This document shows, piece after piece, positions 14,942-23,548 of a DNA stretch of 49,455 bases. The stretch's first letter is position 1. Each line of letters begins with the position of its first letter. The notes beneath the pieces are model-generated. The model saw nothing but the letters and a program-made list of their open reading frames with translations. It did no database searches and had not been told where the DNA came from. This DNA is from an uncultured Clostridia bacterium. GTDB lineage: Bacteria > Bacillota > Clostridia > Oscillospirales > Acutalibacteraceae. Position numbers and translations under genes: made by a program. Where the stretch lies: assembly GCA_944380765.1 (NCBI GenBank), contig CALWIO010000014.1, positions 1 to 49,455 on the forward strand, given 5' to 3'.

Positions 14942-15046
14942 ATGCGCTGTGTATTTGAGAATTTAAAAAACTGCGGCATATCCGTTCCCCTTTTTACTGA
15001 GCGCTTCTTTTTTTCGCCCGGCGCGCAAAGGGCGTTTTATTTTTAA
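14942..15046 (+). CDS. Possible 34-residue peptide
   Basis: A short frame 30 nt after the predicted start of transcription, with GGGAG 8 nt before the ATG. The peptide begins MRCVFENLKNCGISVPLF and is rich in Phe, with two Cys. No family is recognised. It ends inside the T-run of the first of two tandem terminators. It might be a leader peptide, a microprotein, or chance coding within a small RNA. Confidence 0.4.
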   Translation: MRCVFENLKNCGISVPLFTERFFFSPGAQRAFYF

Positions 15047-15050
15047 TTTT
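15015..15050 (+). terminator. First terminator of the short unit
   Basis: CGCCC and GGGCG form a 5-bp stem with a 10-nt loop, followed by TTTTATTTTTAATTTTT. Confidence 0.6.
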
Positions 15051-15051
15051 T

Positions 15052-15081
15052 CAGCGACGGTTTTTCCGCCGCTGTTTTTTT
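15052..15081 (+). terminator. Second terminator of the short unit
   Basis: CAGCG-A-CGG and CCG-C-CGCTG form a 9-position stem with one mismatch and a TTTTT loop, followed by seven T residues. It separates the short unit from the carA promoter. Confidence 0.78.
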
Positions 15082-15101
15082 GAATAAAACGATTATATAT
15101 A

Positions 15102-15130
15102 TTGAAGAAGCGTATGTTCTGTGTTATAAT
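15102..15130 (+). promoter_or_regulatory. Promoter of carAB
   Basis: TTGAAG, 17 nt, perfect TATAAT. Only about 30 nt separate the predicted transcription start from carA, so there is no room for a PyrR-type attenuator in this leader. Confidence 0.8.
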
Positions 15131-15165
15131 ATTTTGTTGAAATTAAGAAAGGTACGGTGTGAGTT

Positions 15166-16245
15166 TTGAGAGCTTATTTAATGCTGGAAGACGGCTCGGT
15201 TTACGGCGGAGAAGCCGCCGGCGCTTTTAAGGAAACCGTGTGCGAAATTGTTTTTAACACATCAATGACGGGATACATTGAAATACTTACCGACCCCTCA
15301 TACGCCGGTCAGGGCGTTATTATGACTTATCCGATGATAGGCAACTACGGGGTAACCGAAGAGGATTTTGAAAGCGGCAAGCTTCAGCCCTGCGCTTTTC
15401 TTGTTCACGAGATGTGCGACACGCCCTCTAATTTCAGAAACGAGATGACTCTTTCACAGTTGCTTGTGAAATACGATATGCCCTGCATGACCGGTCTGGA
15501 CACCCGTTCGGTTGTCAAAAGGCTTCGCGAAAGCGGAACAATGCGCGGAATTATCACCGCGGACATATCAAACAAAGAGGCGCTTATGAAAAAAATCAAG
15601 GCTTTTCACCACAGCGGTCTTGTTGAGTCGGTCACGGTGGACAAGCCGGTGCCGCTCTCAAACGGCAGCGGAGCGAAAATAGCTCTTATGGATTTCGGAA
15701 CAAAGAGAAATATCGGCAGAAGCCTTGTTGAGCGCGGCTGCGAGGTTACTCAGTATCCGAGCTTCACAACGGCTGAGGAAATAATCAAGGCTAAGCCCGA
15801 CGGCATTATGCTTTCAAACGGCCCGGGCGACCCCTCGGACTGCGTGGGAATAATAAAGGAAATCAAAAAGCTCTACGACTACGGAATGCCCATATTCGCG
15901 ATATGCCTCGGTCATCAGCTTATGGCTCTTGCCAACGGCGGCGAGACTCAGCGTATGAAATACGGTCACAGAGGAGCCAATCACCCGGTAAAATTCATAC
16001 ACGACGACAGAACATATCTTTCCTCACAGAATCACGGATACATGGTAAGCGGCAAGGGTTTGCCCTCAAACGCCGAAATAAACTGCATAAATGTCAACGA
16101 TTCCACCGTTGAGGGAATTATATATCACGGAAAGCCCGTGTTTACGGTACAGTTCCACCCGGAGGCAAACTCAGGGCCGAGGGACACCTCGTTCTTGTTC
16201 GACAGATTTTTGAAGATGGTTAAGGAGGGGCGCTACGATGATTGA
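15166..16245 (+). CDS. carA: Carbamoyl-phosphate synthase small subunit
   Basis: The 359-residue glutaminase subunit that supplies ammonia to CarB for carbamoyl phosphate, the precursor of pyrimidines and arginine. The N-terminal domain (1-150) is followed by a class I glutamine amidotransferase domain with Cys247 (FAICLGHQL), His331 and Glu333 (VQFHPE). The start is TTG; the family N-terminus (MRAYLMLEDGS) fits it. The stop overlaps carB by 8 bp. Confidence 0.97.
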   Translation: MRAYLMLEDGSVYGGEAAGAFKETVCEIVFNTSMTGYIEILTDPSYAGQGVIMTYPMIGNYGVTEEDFESGKLQPCAFLVHEMCDTPSNFRNEMTLSQLLVKYDMPCMTGLDTRSVVKRLRESGTMRGIITADISNKEALMKKIKAFHHSGLVESVTVDKPVPLSNGSGAKIALMDFGTKRNIGRSLVERGCEVTQYPSFTTAEEIIKAKPDGIMLSNGPGDPSDCVGIIKEIKKLYDYGMPIFAICLGHQLMALANGGETQRMKYGHRGANHPVKFIHDDRTYLSSQNHGYMVSGKGLPSNAEINCINVNDSTVEGIIYHGKPVFTVQFHPEANSGPRDTSFLFDRFLKMVKEGRYDD

Positions 16246-19200
16246 CAAATCCATTAAAAAGGTTCTGGTTATCGGCTCGGGTCCCATCATTATAGGTCAG
16301 GCGGCTGAATTTGACTATGCCGGCACGCAGGCCTGCCGCTCCCTTAAAGAAGAGGGAGTTGAGGTTGTGCTTGTAAACTCAAACCCCGCCACGATTATGA
16401 CCGACGGCGACATTGCCGACAAGGTATATATTGAGCCGCTTACAATCCCCACCCTTACTAAAATTATTGAGACGGAGAAGCCCGACTCTATTCTTCCCAC
16501 CCTCGGCGGTCAGACAGGTCTTAACCTTGCCATGGAGCTTGACGAAATAGGCGTGCTGCGCGACAACGGAGTTCGTCTTATAGGCATTAACGCCGACGCC
16601 ATTAAAAAGGCTGAGGACAGGCAAAGCTTTAAGGACACTATGGAAAAAATCGGCGAGCCGTGCATAGATTCTCTGGTTGTTGAAACCGTTGAGGACGCCG
16701 TTGACTTTTCCGAAAAAATAGGATACCCGGTAATAGTTCGTCCGGCATATACGCTAGGCGGCACCGGCGGAGGAATTGCGGACAACGAGGAAGAACTGCG
16801 TGAGATTGCCTCAAACGGAATCCGTCTTTCAAGGGTAAATCAGGTGCTTATTGAAAAGTGCATAGCCGGATGGAAAGAAATAGAATACGAGGTTATGCGC
16901 GACTCAAAGGGCAACTGCATAACCGTCTGCAACATGGAAAATCTTGACCCTGTCGGCGTTCACACGGGCGACTCAATAGTTGTTGCCCCCTCGCAGACGC
17001 TGACTGACAAGGATTATCAGATGCTGCGTTCCGCGGCTCTCAACATAATAACGGAGCTCGGTATTCAGGGCGGCTGTAATGTTCAGTTCGCGCTGCACCC
17101 GGATTCATTCAGATACGCTGTTATTGAGGTTAACCCCAGAGTTTCGCGCTCTTCGGCTCTCGCATCAAAAGCTACGGGATACCCCATAGCGAGAGTTGCG
17201 GCGAAAATCGCTCTCGGTCTGGGACTTGACGAAATTCCCAACGCGGTAACGGGAAAGACTTATGCCTCCTTTGAGCCCGCTCTTGACTACTGCGTTGTTA
17301 AAATTCCGAAATGGCCTTTTGACAAATTCGTTACCGCCTCAAAAACTCTCGGCACTCAGATGAAAGCCACAGGCGAGGTTATGGCTATTGCCCGTTCCTT
17401 CCCCGCGGCGCTTCACAAGGCCGTTCATTCTCTTGAAGAAAACAAGGAAAGCCTTTTGCTTGACGATTTTATGGACCTCGGTACAGAAAAGCTCAGAAAG
17501 CTGCTTCACAACATTGACAATCAGCGTCTTTATGTTGTTGCCGCTTCCATATTCAAAGGCATTTCGCTTGAAGAAATACACGATATTACAAAAATCGACG
17601 TGTGGTTCCTTAATAAAATCAAGGTTATCACAGACATGGAAAAAACGCTTAAAAGCGGTAAATTTGACGCGGAAACCCTGCTTGAAGCGAAACGCCTCGG
17701 CTTTACCGACTCGGTTATAGCCAAAGATGTGGGCATTACAAAAGCCGCTGTCAAAAATATGCGAGAGTTCTGGGGAATAAAGCCCTCGTTCTCGGTTGTT
17801 GACACCTGCGCCGCCGAATTCGCGGCACAGACGCCCTACTATTACTCGGACTACGGCGTTGAAAACGAGGTTGACCCCTCGACCGACAAAAAGAAAATTA
17901 TGGTTTTGGGCTCAGGCCCTATCAGAATAGGACAGGGTATTGAGTTTGACTACTGCTCCGTTCACAGCGTTTGGGCGCTCAAAAACGCCGGCTGCGAGGC
18001 GATAATCGTCAACAACAACCCCGAAACCGTTTCAACAGACTTTGACATTTCGGACAAGCTGTATTTTGAACCGCTGACTCCCGAATATGTGACAAGTATT
18101 GTAGAGCTTGAAAATCCCGACGGCGCCATTGTGCAGTTCGGCGGACAGACAGCCATTAAGCTCACCAAAACGCTCAACGACTTAGGCGTTAAAATTCTCG
18201 GCACGGACGCCGACCATGTTGACGCTGCCGAGGACAGGGAGCGCTTTGACGAAATCCTTGAATTCTGCGACATTGCCCGTCCTAAAGGACAGACTGTTTT
18301 CACCGCGCAGGAGGCTATTGCTGCCGCTCACTCGCTGGGCTACCCCGTGCTTGTTCGCCCGAGCTATGTTCTCGGCGGTCAGGGTATGCAGATTGCCGCC
18401 AGCGATGAGGATATTCTGGAATTTATGGAAATCATAACAAGAACCATACCCGACCTTTCCGAGCACCCGGTTCTTGTTGACAAATACCTTATGGGGCAGG
18501 AAGTTGAAGTTGACGCCATCTGCGACGGCAGGGACATTCTTATTCCCGGAATTATGGAGCACATTGACCGCGCGGGAATACACTCCGGCGACTCCATTTC
18601 GGTTTATCCGGCGGTTACGCTTTCACCGAAAGTTCAGAAAACCATTGTGGATTACACCAAGCGTCTTGCCTCCGCTTTGCATGTTATAGGCATGATGAAC
18701 ATACAATTTATCGTGCTGCGCGAGACGGTATATATAATCGAGGTCAACCCCCGTTCGTCAAGAACGGTTCCCTACATAAGCAAGGTTACGGGTATTCCCG
18801 CTATCGCCCTTGCCACAAGAGCCATGCTCGGCGAGAAAATCTCCGACATGGGTTACGGAACAGGTCTTTACAAGAACAGCGGCTACTACGCCATTAAGCT
18901 GCCCGTATTCTCCTTTGAAAAGATTATAGGCGCGGACACATCGCTCGGTCCGGAAATGAAATCCACCGGCGAGGTTCTCGGTATTTCAAAAGACTACAAC
19001 GAGGCTCTTCTCAAAGCCTTTGAGGGAGGCGGAGTTTCGCTTCCCAAAAACGCGAAAATTATTGTAACTGTCCGCGACAAGGACAAGGCGGAAGTAGCTC
19101 AGATGCTCAAAGAGTTTAAGGATTCCGACTTTGAGTTCTACGCCACTCCGGGTACGCAGAAGGCTCTCTCGGCCGCGGGAATTGAGTGCAAAACCGTAAA

Positions 19201-19453
19201 CTCGCTTACGGGCGAGCACCCGAATATTATGGATATGCTGCACAACGGTGAAGTGTCCCTTATTATCAACACTCCCACCCACGGCAGACTTGCCAACCGC
19301 GACGGCTTTAAGCTGCGCAGGATTGCCGTTGAATCGGGCACTTCCTGTCTTACCTCGCTTGACGCGGCGCTCAGCATTATGAGAAGCACATTCATAGTGC
19401 CTGACGGCAACATCAGCCTTACCGATATAGCGACACTGAAAATTCAGAAATAG
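16238..19453 (+). CDS. carB: Carbamoyl-phosphate synthase large subunit
   Basis: The 1071-residue synthetase subunit, full length for the family. It has two homologous ATP-grasp halves: the first opens with VLVIGSGPIIIGQAAEFDYAG, the second with IMVLGSGPIRIGQGIEFDY near residue 555. Each half carries IEVNPRVSRSSAL- or IEVNPRSSRTVPY-type motifs. The last 140 residues form the MGS-like allosteric domain, where UMP or ornithine binds in homologues. GGAGGGG precedes the ATG inside the carA end, consistent with translational coupling. Confidence 0.98.
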   Translation: MIDKSIKKVLVIGSGPIIIGQAAEFDYAGTQACRSLKEEGVEVVLVNSNPATIMTDGDIADKVYIEPLTIPTLTKIIETEKPDSILPTLGGQTGLNLAMELDEIGVLRDNGVRLIGINADAIKKAEDRQSFKDTMEKIGEPCIDSLVVETVEDAVDFSEKIGYPVIVRPAYTLGGTGGGIADNEEELREIASNGIRLSRVNQVLIEKCIAGWKEIEYEVMRDSKGNCITVCNMENLDPVGVHTGDSIVVAPSQTLTDKDYQMLRSAALNIITELGIQGGCNVQFALHPDSFRYAVIEVNPRVSRSSALASKATGYPIARVAAKIALGLGLDEIPNAVTGKTYASFEPALDYCVVKIPKWPFDKFVTASKTLGTQMKATGEVMAIARSFPAALHKAVHSLEENKESLLLDDFMDLGTEKLRKLLHNIDNQRLYVVAASIFKGISLEEIHDITKIDVWFLNKIKVITDMEKTLKSGKFDAETLLEAKRLGFTDSVIAKDVGITKAAVKNMREFWGIKPSFSVVDTCAAEFAAQTPYYYSDYGVENEVDPSTDKKKIMVLGSGPIRIGQGIEFDYCSVHSVWALKNAGCEAIIVNNNPETVSTDFDISDKLYFEPLTPEYVTSIVELENPDGAIVQFGGQTAIKLTKTLNDLGVKILGTDADHVDAAEDRERFDEILEFCDIARPKGQTVFTAQEAIAAAHSLGYPVLVRPSYVLGGQGMQIAASDEDILEFMEIITRTIPDLSEHPVLVDKYLMGQEVEVDAICDGRDILIPGIMEHIDRAGIHSGDSISVYPAVTLSPKVQKTIVDYTKRLASALHVIGMMNIQFIVLRETVYIIEVNPRSSRTVPYISKVTGIPAIALATRAMLGEKISDMGYGTGLYKNSGYYAIKLPVFSFEKIIGADTSLGPEMKSTGEVLGISKDYNEALLKAFEGGGVSLPKNAKIIVTVRDKDKAEVAQMLKEFKDSDFEFYATPGTQKALSAAGIECKTVNSLTGEHPNIMDMLHNGEVSLIINTPTHGRLANRDGFKLRRIAVESGTSCLTSLDAALSIMRSTFIVPDGNISLTDIATLKIQK

Positions 19454-19468
19454 GAACGGGTTGTTTGT

Positions 19469-20638
19469 ATGGCTTGTATTATAGACTACGCTCTGCTTAA
19501 CGCGAACAGGGATTTTTCCGCTATCCCCTTTTCGGAAATTGACGGACTTATTTTCGCGCAGCTTACTTATCTGCTTTTTGACGGCATTGTTCCCGGACTT
19601 GAAAGCGGCGCGCAGGGAGTAACTTTTGCTCAGATTGTTGAGCATAAAGATTATGACAAAATGTTTCCGCTTGAAAGGACTGCCGAGCGCAACAAAAAGC
19701 TGCTCAACGCTGTGGCATACAGCAAAAGATACGGCAGAATGTCGGTGAATTACTACGAAAATATACTTGACGCCGAGAAAGAAACGCAGTTTTCAGCCGT
19801 TACATTTATTGACGAAAACGGAGACGGGTATATAGCTTTCAGGGGTACTGACGCCACAATTACCGGCTGGCGTGAAAACTTTAACATGCTTTACACCTCG
19901 CCCGTTGCTTCACAGAAGCTGTGCGTGCCTTACACCGAAAGCGTAGCTTCAAAAATCCCGGGCAAAATTACGCTCATCGGTCATTCAAAGGGCGGAAATC
20001 TGGCTATTTACGCCGGCGCGGTATGCAAAAAAAAGGCAAAAGAAAAAATTGTTTCTATTCTCAGCTATGACAATCCCGGATTTACCGAGGAGTTTATAAA
20101 TTCAAAAAAATACATTGAAGCCGAAAGCAAAATTACAAAAATCGTGCCGGAACAGTCTATGATAGGCATGCTTCTCAACAACAGGGGCAGCTACCGGGTT
20201 GTTAAAAGCGACGGCGACGGCTTTTATCAGCACGACCCGTTTATGTGGTGGATTGACGGCAACGATTTTGTAAACGGCGACAGAGTTGTTACAAAGGCTC
20301 AGATTATCGACAACACCTTTAACGAATGGGTATTCAGCCTTTCCCCTGAGGAAAGGGCGATATTTGTTGACGCGCTGTTTGAGGTCGTTGAGAAAACCAA
20401 TTCGCAAAACGCCGCCACTTTCGGTCAGTGGAGCGAAAATATCAAGGGCAACACCTCTTCCGTTTTTGACGCAATCAAAGAGCTTGATCCGGAAACACGC
20501 TCAATTATGAAAAAGGCTTTTATTAACCTTTTCTCCTCCGCGAGAGAGAGCGTTACCGCGACTCCTAAGGCTATTATAAAAACAAGGATTAAGCGAATAC
20601 CTCTTCTTCTATCCTCAAACGAGGAAAACAAGTCATAA
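19469..20638 (+). CDS. Mbeg1-like (DUF2974) alpha/beta-hydrolase
   Basis: A 389-residue soluble protein of the Mbeg1-like family (DUF2974, PF11187), with a lipase-like core. The visible hydrolase features are IAFRGTDATITGWREN and the nucleophile elbow LIGHSKGGNLAIYAG, with the candidate catalytic Ser in GHSKGG; YDNPGF follows. The substrate is not known. The C-terminal 130 residues are helical and end in a basic stretch. It starts 15 bp after carB without a clear ribosome site and is probably on the carAB transcript. Its link to pyrimidine synthesis, if any, is not evident. Confidence 0.8.
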   Translation: MACIIDYALLNANRDFSAIPFSEIDGLIFAQLTYLLFDGIVPGLESGAQGVTFAQIVEHKDYDKMFPLERTAERNKKLLNAVAYSKRYGRMSVNYYENILDAEKETQFSAVTFIDENGDGYIAFRGTDATITGWRENFNMLYTSPVASQKLCVPYTESVASKIPGKITLIGHSKGGNLAIYAGAVCKKKAKEKIVSILSYDNPGFTEEFINSKKYIEAESKITKIVPEQSMIGMLLNNRGSYRVVKSDGDGFYQHDPFMWWIDGNDFVNGDRVVTKAQIIDNTFNEWVFSLSPEERAIFVDALFEVVEKTNSQNAATFGQWSENIKGNTSSVFDAIKELDPETRSIMKKAFINLFSSARESVTATPKAIIKTRIKRIPLLLSSNEENKS

Positions 20639-20657
20639 GTCAAGGCTTAAAGTTCAA

Positions 20658-20692
20658 AAGTCCGCTTGTTGCCGAAAGCGGACTTGATTTTT
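20658..20692 (+). terminator. Terminator after the Mbeg1-like gene
   Basis: AAGTCCGCTT and AAGCGGACTT form a 10-bp stem with an 8-nt loop, followed by GATTTTT. Confidence 0.8.
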
Positions 20693-20716
20693 GCTAAGCT
20701 TATGCTTTTTATATAA

Positions 20717-20759
20717 ATGTCAGTTCGAAACCATCCTGACAAAAAATAAAACTATGGAG
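20717..20759 (+). ncRNA. preQ1-I riboswitch
   Basis: TGTCAG and CTGACA form stem P1 around the loop TTCGAAACCATC, and an A-rich tail (AAAAAATAAAACTATGGAG) follows. The tail can fold back into the loop to form the H-type pseudoknot of preQ1 class I. The tail merges with the GGAG ribosome site of queT, so control is probably translational. The downstream queuosine-precursor transporter supports the call. Confidence 0.82.
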
Positions 20760-20767
20760 TGATACAA

Positions 20768-21280
20768 ATGAATAGGAAAAAAACTGATTTTATCGTCAAG
20801 GCGGCAGTTATTGCCGCAATCTATGCCGCTCTTACATACGCGGCCGCGCTTCTTAATCTGGCTTACGGCAATATTCAGTTCAGATTCTCCGAAGCGCTTA
20901 CCGTTTTAGCGGCGGTAACTCCCGCGGCAATTCCCGGACTTACGATAGGCTGTCTTTTAGGCAACATTACAAGTCCTTACGGTATTGTGGATATTATCTG
21001 CGGCACATCGGCAACTTTAATCGCCGCTGTTCTTTCTTACTTAACAAGAAAGATAACCGTAAAAGGTCTGCCGCTGCTTTCGGCGTTGTTTCCGGTTATA
21101 GCAAACGCCGTTATAGTAGGTCTTGAAATCACGCTTCTTATGCCTGAGGGCTTTAAGTTTACGGCGTTTTTAATATGCGCCGCGGAAGTGGGAGCGGGAG
21201 AGCTTGTTATCTGCTACGCTCTGGGTATTCCTCTCTACGCCGCGCTTAACAAGACGGGAGCGATAAAACATTTAAGATAA
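20768..21280 (+). CDS. queT: QueT family queuosine-precursor transporter
   Basis: A 170-residue membrane protein of the QueT family (PF06177), an S component of ECF transporters thought to import preQ1 or related precursors. It has about five or six hydrophobic segments. The family stretch LAYGNIQFRFSEALTVLA and the following TPAAIPGLTIGCLLGN are clear. The ATG at 20768 is preferred over the upstream GTG because GGAG sits 8 nt ahead. Its ECF energising subunits are not in this window. A preQ1-I riboswitch lies directly upstream. Confidence 0.93.
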   Translation: MNRKKTDFIVKAAVIAAIYAALTYAAALLNLAYGNIQFRFSEALTVLAAVTPAAIPGLTIGCLLGNITSPYGIVDIICGTSATLIAAVLSYLTRKITVKGLPLLSALFPVIANAVIVGLEITLLMPEGFKFTAFLICAAEVGAGELVICYALGIPLYAALNKTGAIKHLR

Positions 21281-21298
21281 AATTTAACCGCAAAACAG

Positions 21299-21320
21299 CC
21301 GCCCTCACGGGCGGTTTTTT
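21299..21320 (+). terminator. Terminator after queT
   Basis: CCGCCC-TCAC-GGGCGG followed by six T residues. Confidence 0.88.
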
Positions 21321-21323
21321 CTA

Positions 21324-21352
21324 TTGTTCTTTTATGAAATATGTGTTAAAAT
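21324..21352 (+). promoter_or_regulatory. Predicted promoter of the two-component system
   Basis: TTGTTC, 17 nt, TAAAAT on the plus strand, 31 nt before the regulator's proposed start. Confidence 0.6.
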
Positions 21353-21382
21353 TTAAAAAGAAACTACACGGGAGGCGGTATT

Positions 21383-22072
21383 ACGGCTAAGATAATTGTT
21401 GCTGACGATGAACAGCTTATCAGAAAACTTGTTTGTGACTTTCTTGAAAAAAACGGTCACACTCCCATTCAGGCGGAGGACGGAAATGAAGCGCTGAAAC
21501 TGTTTTATGAAAATCCCGACACCGCGCTTTTGATTCTTGACATTATGATGCCCGAAACCGACGGCTGGGAAGTTACGCGGGAAATAAGAAAAAACTCCTC
21601 GGTGCCGATTTTGCTGCTTTCGGCGCGCAGTCAGGAGTTTGACCAGCTTAACGGGTTTGAGGCGGGCGCCGACGATTATGTGACAAAGCCTTTCAGCCTG
21701 GCTCTGCTTATGAAGAGGGTTGATGTTCTGCTTAAAAGGTCTTCCGTTTCCCAAAAAGGCGTCAGCCGCGGCAATATAATGGGACTTATTATTGACCGTG
21801 ACGCTCACGAGGTACACATTGACGGCAGGGAAATTGTGCTTACCGCCAAGGAATACAAGATACTTTTAAAGCTGGCTGACGACCCGGGCAGAGTTTTCAG
21901 CCGGGAGCAGCTTCTTGACGATATATGGGGATTTGACTATTTCGGCGACATAAGAACGGTTGACTCGCATGTTGCGAGACTTCGCACAAAGCTCGGAAGC
22001 TGGGGCAGCGAGCACCTTAAAACGGTTTACGGAGTAGGCTACAAGATACAGGAAAGTGACGACAATGAGTAA
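21383..22072 (+). CDS. OmpR/PhoB-type response regulator with apparent ACG start
   Basis: A full OmpR-like regulator of 229 residues if it starts at the ACG at 21383. The receiver domain has the acidic pair at residues 8-9 (ADDEQ), phosphoacceptor Asp53 (LILDIMMPETDGW) and the Lys of VTKPFS. The C-terminal winged helix (about 130-225) includes EYKILLKLADDPGRVFSREQ. There is no in-frame ATG, GTG or TTG ahead of this point. GGGAGG lies 7 nt before ACG GCT AAG, exactly where ATG GCT AAG is expected. An ATT 3 nt earlier is the other option. The first TTG (21530) would remove the acidic pocket. It overlaps the kinase gene by 8 bp. Confidence 0.85.
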   Translation, partial: TAKIIVADDEQLIRKLVCDFLEKNGHTPIQAEDGNEALKLFYENPDTALLILDIMMPETDGWEVTREIRKNSSVPILLLSARSQEFDQLNGFEAGADDYVTKPFSLALLMKRVDVLLKRSSVSQKGVSRGNIMGLIIDRDAHEVHIDGREIVLTAKEYKILLKLADDPGRVFSREQLLDDIWGFDYFGDIRTVDSHVARLRTKLGSWGSEHLKTVYGVGYKIQESDDNE

Positions 22073-23501
22073 CAAAAAGGGTCTGAGCATACGCTTTAAA
22101 ATGTTCTTTGAGATATCCGCGATTATTCTTGCCGCCGTTGTGCTTATACTTTTTATAAACACAAGATACCTTGACGACATATATCTTTACAACAAAAAGC
22201 AGGATATGCAAAGCTCCGCGGAGTACATAAATTCGCTTGATATTCTTTCGGGCATATATTTCGGCTCGGTAAAAAACCTTGAAACGGAAAAGAACTGCTC
22301 GGTGGATATTTTTGACAAAGACGGCACTCCCCTTTACATCAGCTCAAAAATCATAAACGAAAGCGGCAGCGCCGCAAGGGTTGTTGACACGCAGGAGCTT
22401 AAAAACGGAACGGTTATTGAAACCCACGAAATTGAAGGGAAGCAGTATCTGCTTTTAAAAAGCGGGCTTTCTTTCGGCGGCGAAGTGGAAATTTACTGCT
22501 ACAAGGGCGATGTTGACGCCAACGCCGACATAGCTCTCGCCTTTACCTGGTTTTCGGTACTGTTCATTTTATTCGCTTCGCTTATTTTTGCCTTCGCCTA
22601 CACCAAGCGATTTACTAAACCGCTTATAAAAATGAGCGGAATTACCGAAAAAATGGCGAATATGGACTTTTCGGAGAAATGCTCGGCAAACAGCCGAGAT
22701 GAAATAGGGCGGCTTTCCGAGAGCATTAACAATCTTTCTGTTTCGCTTGACACCACGCTCAAAGACCTTAACGAGAAAAACCGCCGGCTTTGCGATGATA
22801 TTGAGAAAAAACAGACGCTTGAACAGCTGCGCAAGGAATTTATTTCAAGTATTTCCCACGAGCTGAAGACGCCGATTGCCATTATAAAGGGTTATGCCGA
22901 GGGCGCTCAGCTGATGATTGAAAGCGGCGACGGCAAGGGCGCGAAGGAGTACTGCGATATAATTGAAAAGGAAAGCGACAAGATGAACGCCCTTGTTTTT
23001 GAGCTTCTGGAGCTTTCAAGATACGAACTCGGAGACAGCCGTCTTGACCTTGATGACTTTGAGTTAAAGGGATTTGTTGAGGACTGCACCGCTTCGGAAA
23101 AGCTGATGTTTGAGGAAAAGGGAATTGATTTTTCCTGCGATATTCCCGAAAACATTATTTGCCGGGGCGACAGCGTTAAGCTGGCCATGGTGCTTAACAA
23201 CTATGTTTCAAACGCGGTATCCCACGCCTCGGGCGAAAAGAAAATCGCAATACGAAGCGAGGATAAAGGCGGCTTTATGCGTTTGAGCGTATTTAATTCC
23301 GGCGAAAACATTAAAGCCGAGGATATGGACAAAATATGGAACTCCTTTTACCGCGCCGACAAATCCCACTCGCGCAAAGAGGGACGATTCGGCTTAGGTC
23401 TTTCGATTGTGAGCGCTATTCAGAAGCTGCACGGCATGGATTACGGCGCCGAAAACACCGACGGCGGAGTAATATTCTGGTTTGATATAAGCAAAGCGTA
23501 A
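22065..23501 (+). CDS. Sensor histidine kinase
   Basis: A 478-residue membrane kinase and partner of the preceding regulator. TM1 is about residues 14-32, an extracellular sensor about 33-155, TM2 about 157-179, HAMP about 180-233, the HisKA domain has phosphoacceptor His265 (SSISHELKTPIAIIKGY), and the ATPase domain has NYVSNAVSHA and RFGLGLSIV. The stimulus is unknown; the regulator-kinase build resembles envelope or antimicrobial-peptide sensors of Firmicutes. The ATG overlaps the regulator stop; a GTG 9 nt upstream is an alternative. Confidence 0.94.
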   Translation: MSNKKGLSIRFKMFFEISAIILAAVVLILFINTRYLDDIYLYNKKQDMQSSAEYINSLDILSGIYFGSVKNLETEKNCSVDIFDKDGTPLYISSKIINESGSAARVVDTQELKNGTVIETHEIEGKQYLLLKSGLSFGGEVEIYCYKGDVDANADIALAFTWFSVLFILFASLIFAFAYTKRFTKPLIKMSGITEKMANMDFSEKCSANSRDEIGRLSESINNLSVSLDTTLKDLNEKNRRLCDDIEKKQTLEQLRKEFISSISHELKTPIAIIKGYAEGAQLMIESGDGKGAKEYCDIIEKESDKMNALVFELLELSRYELGDSRLDLDDFELKGFVEDCTASEKLMFEEKGIDFSCDIPENIICRGDSVKLAMVLNNYVSNAVSHASGEKKIAIRSEDKGGFMRLSVFNSGENIKAEDMDKIWNSFYRADKSHSRKEGRFGLGLSIVSAIQKLHGMDYGAENTDGGVIFWFDISKA

Positions 23502-23507
23502 AGTAAA

Positions 23508-23538
23508 AAATTAAGGGACCCTTACGGGTCCCTTTTTT
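23508..23538 (+). terminator. Shared terminator between kinase and dnaJ
   Basis: AAGGGACCC-TTAC-GGGTCCCTT flanked by A and T runs, so it works in both directions. It probably ends the two-component operon and the heat-shock operon. Confidence 0.9.
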
Positions 23539-23548
23539 ATTGAACATA

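Noticed and set aside
14942..15130. PyrR attenuator upstream of carA
   Set aside because: The two terminators precede the carA promoter, and no PyrR-binding loop was recognised.
19138..19645. Minus-strand frames opposite the carB end and the start of the Mbeg1-like gene
   Set aside because: They are shadows of strongly conserved genes with no ribosome sites.
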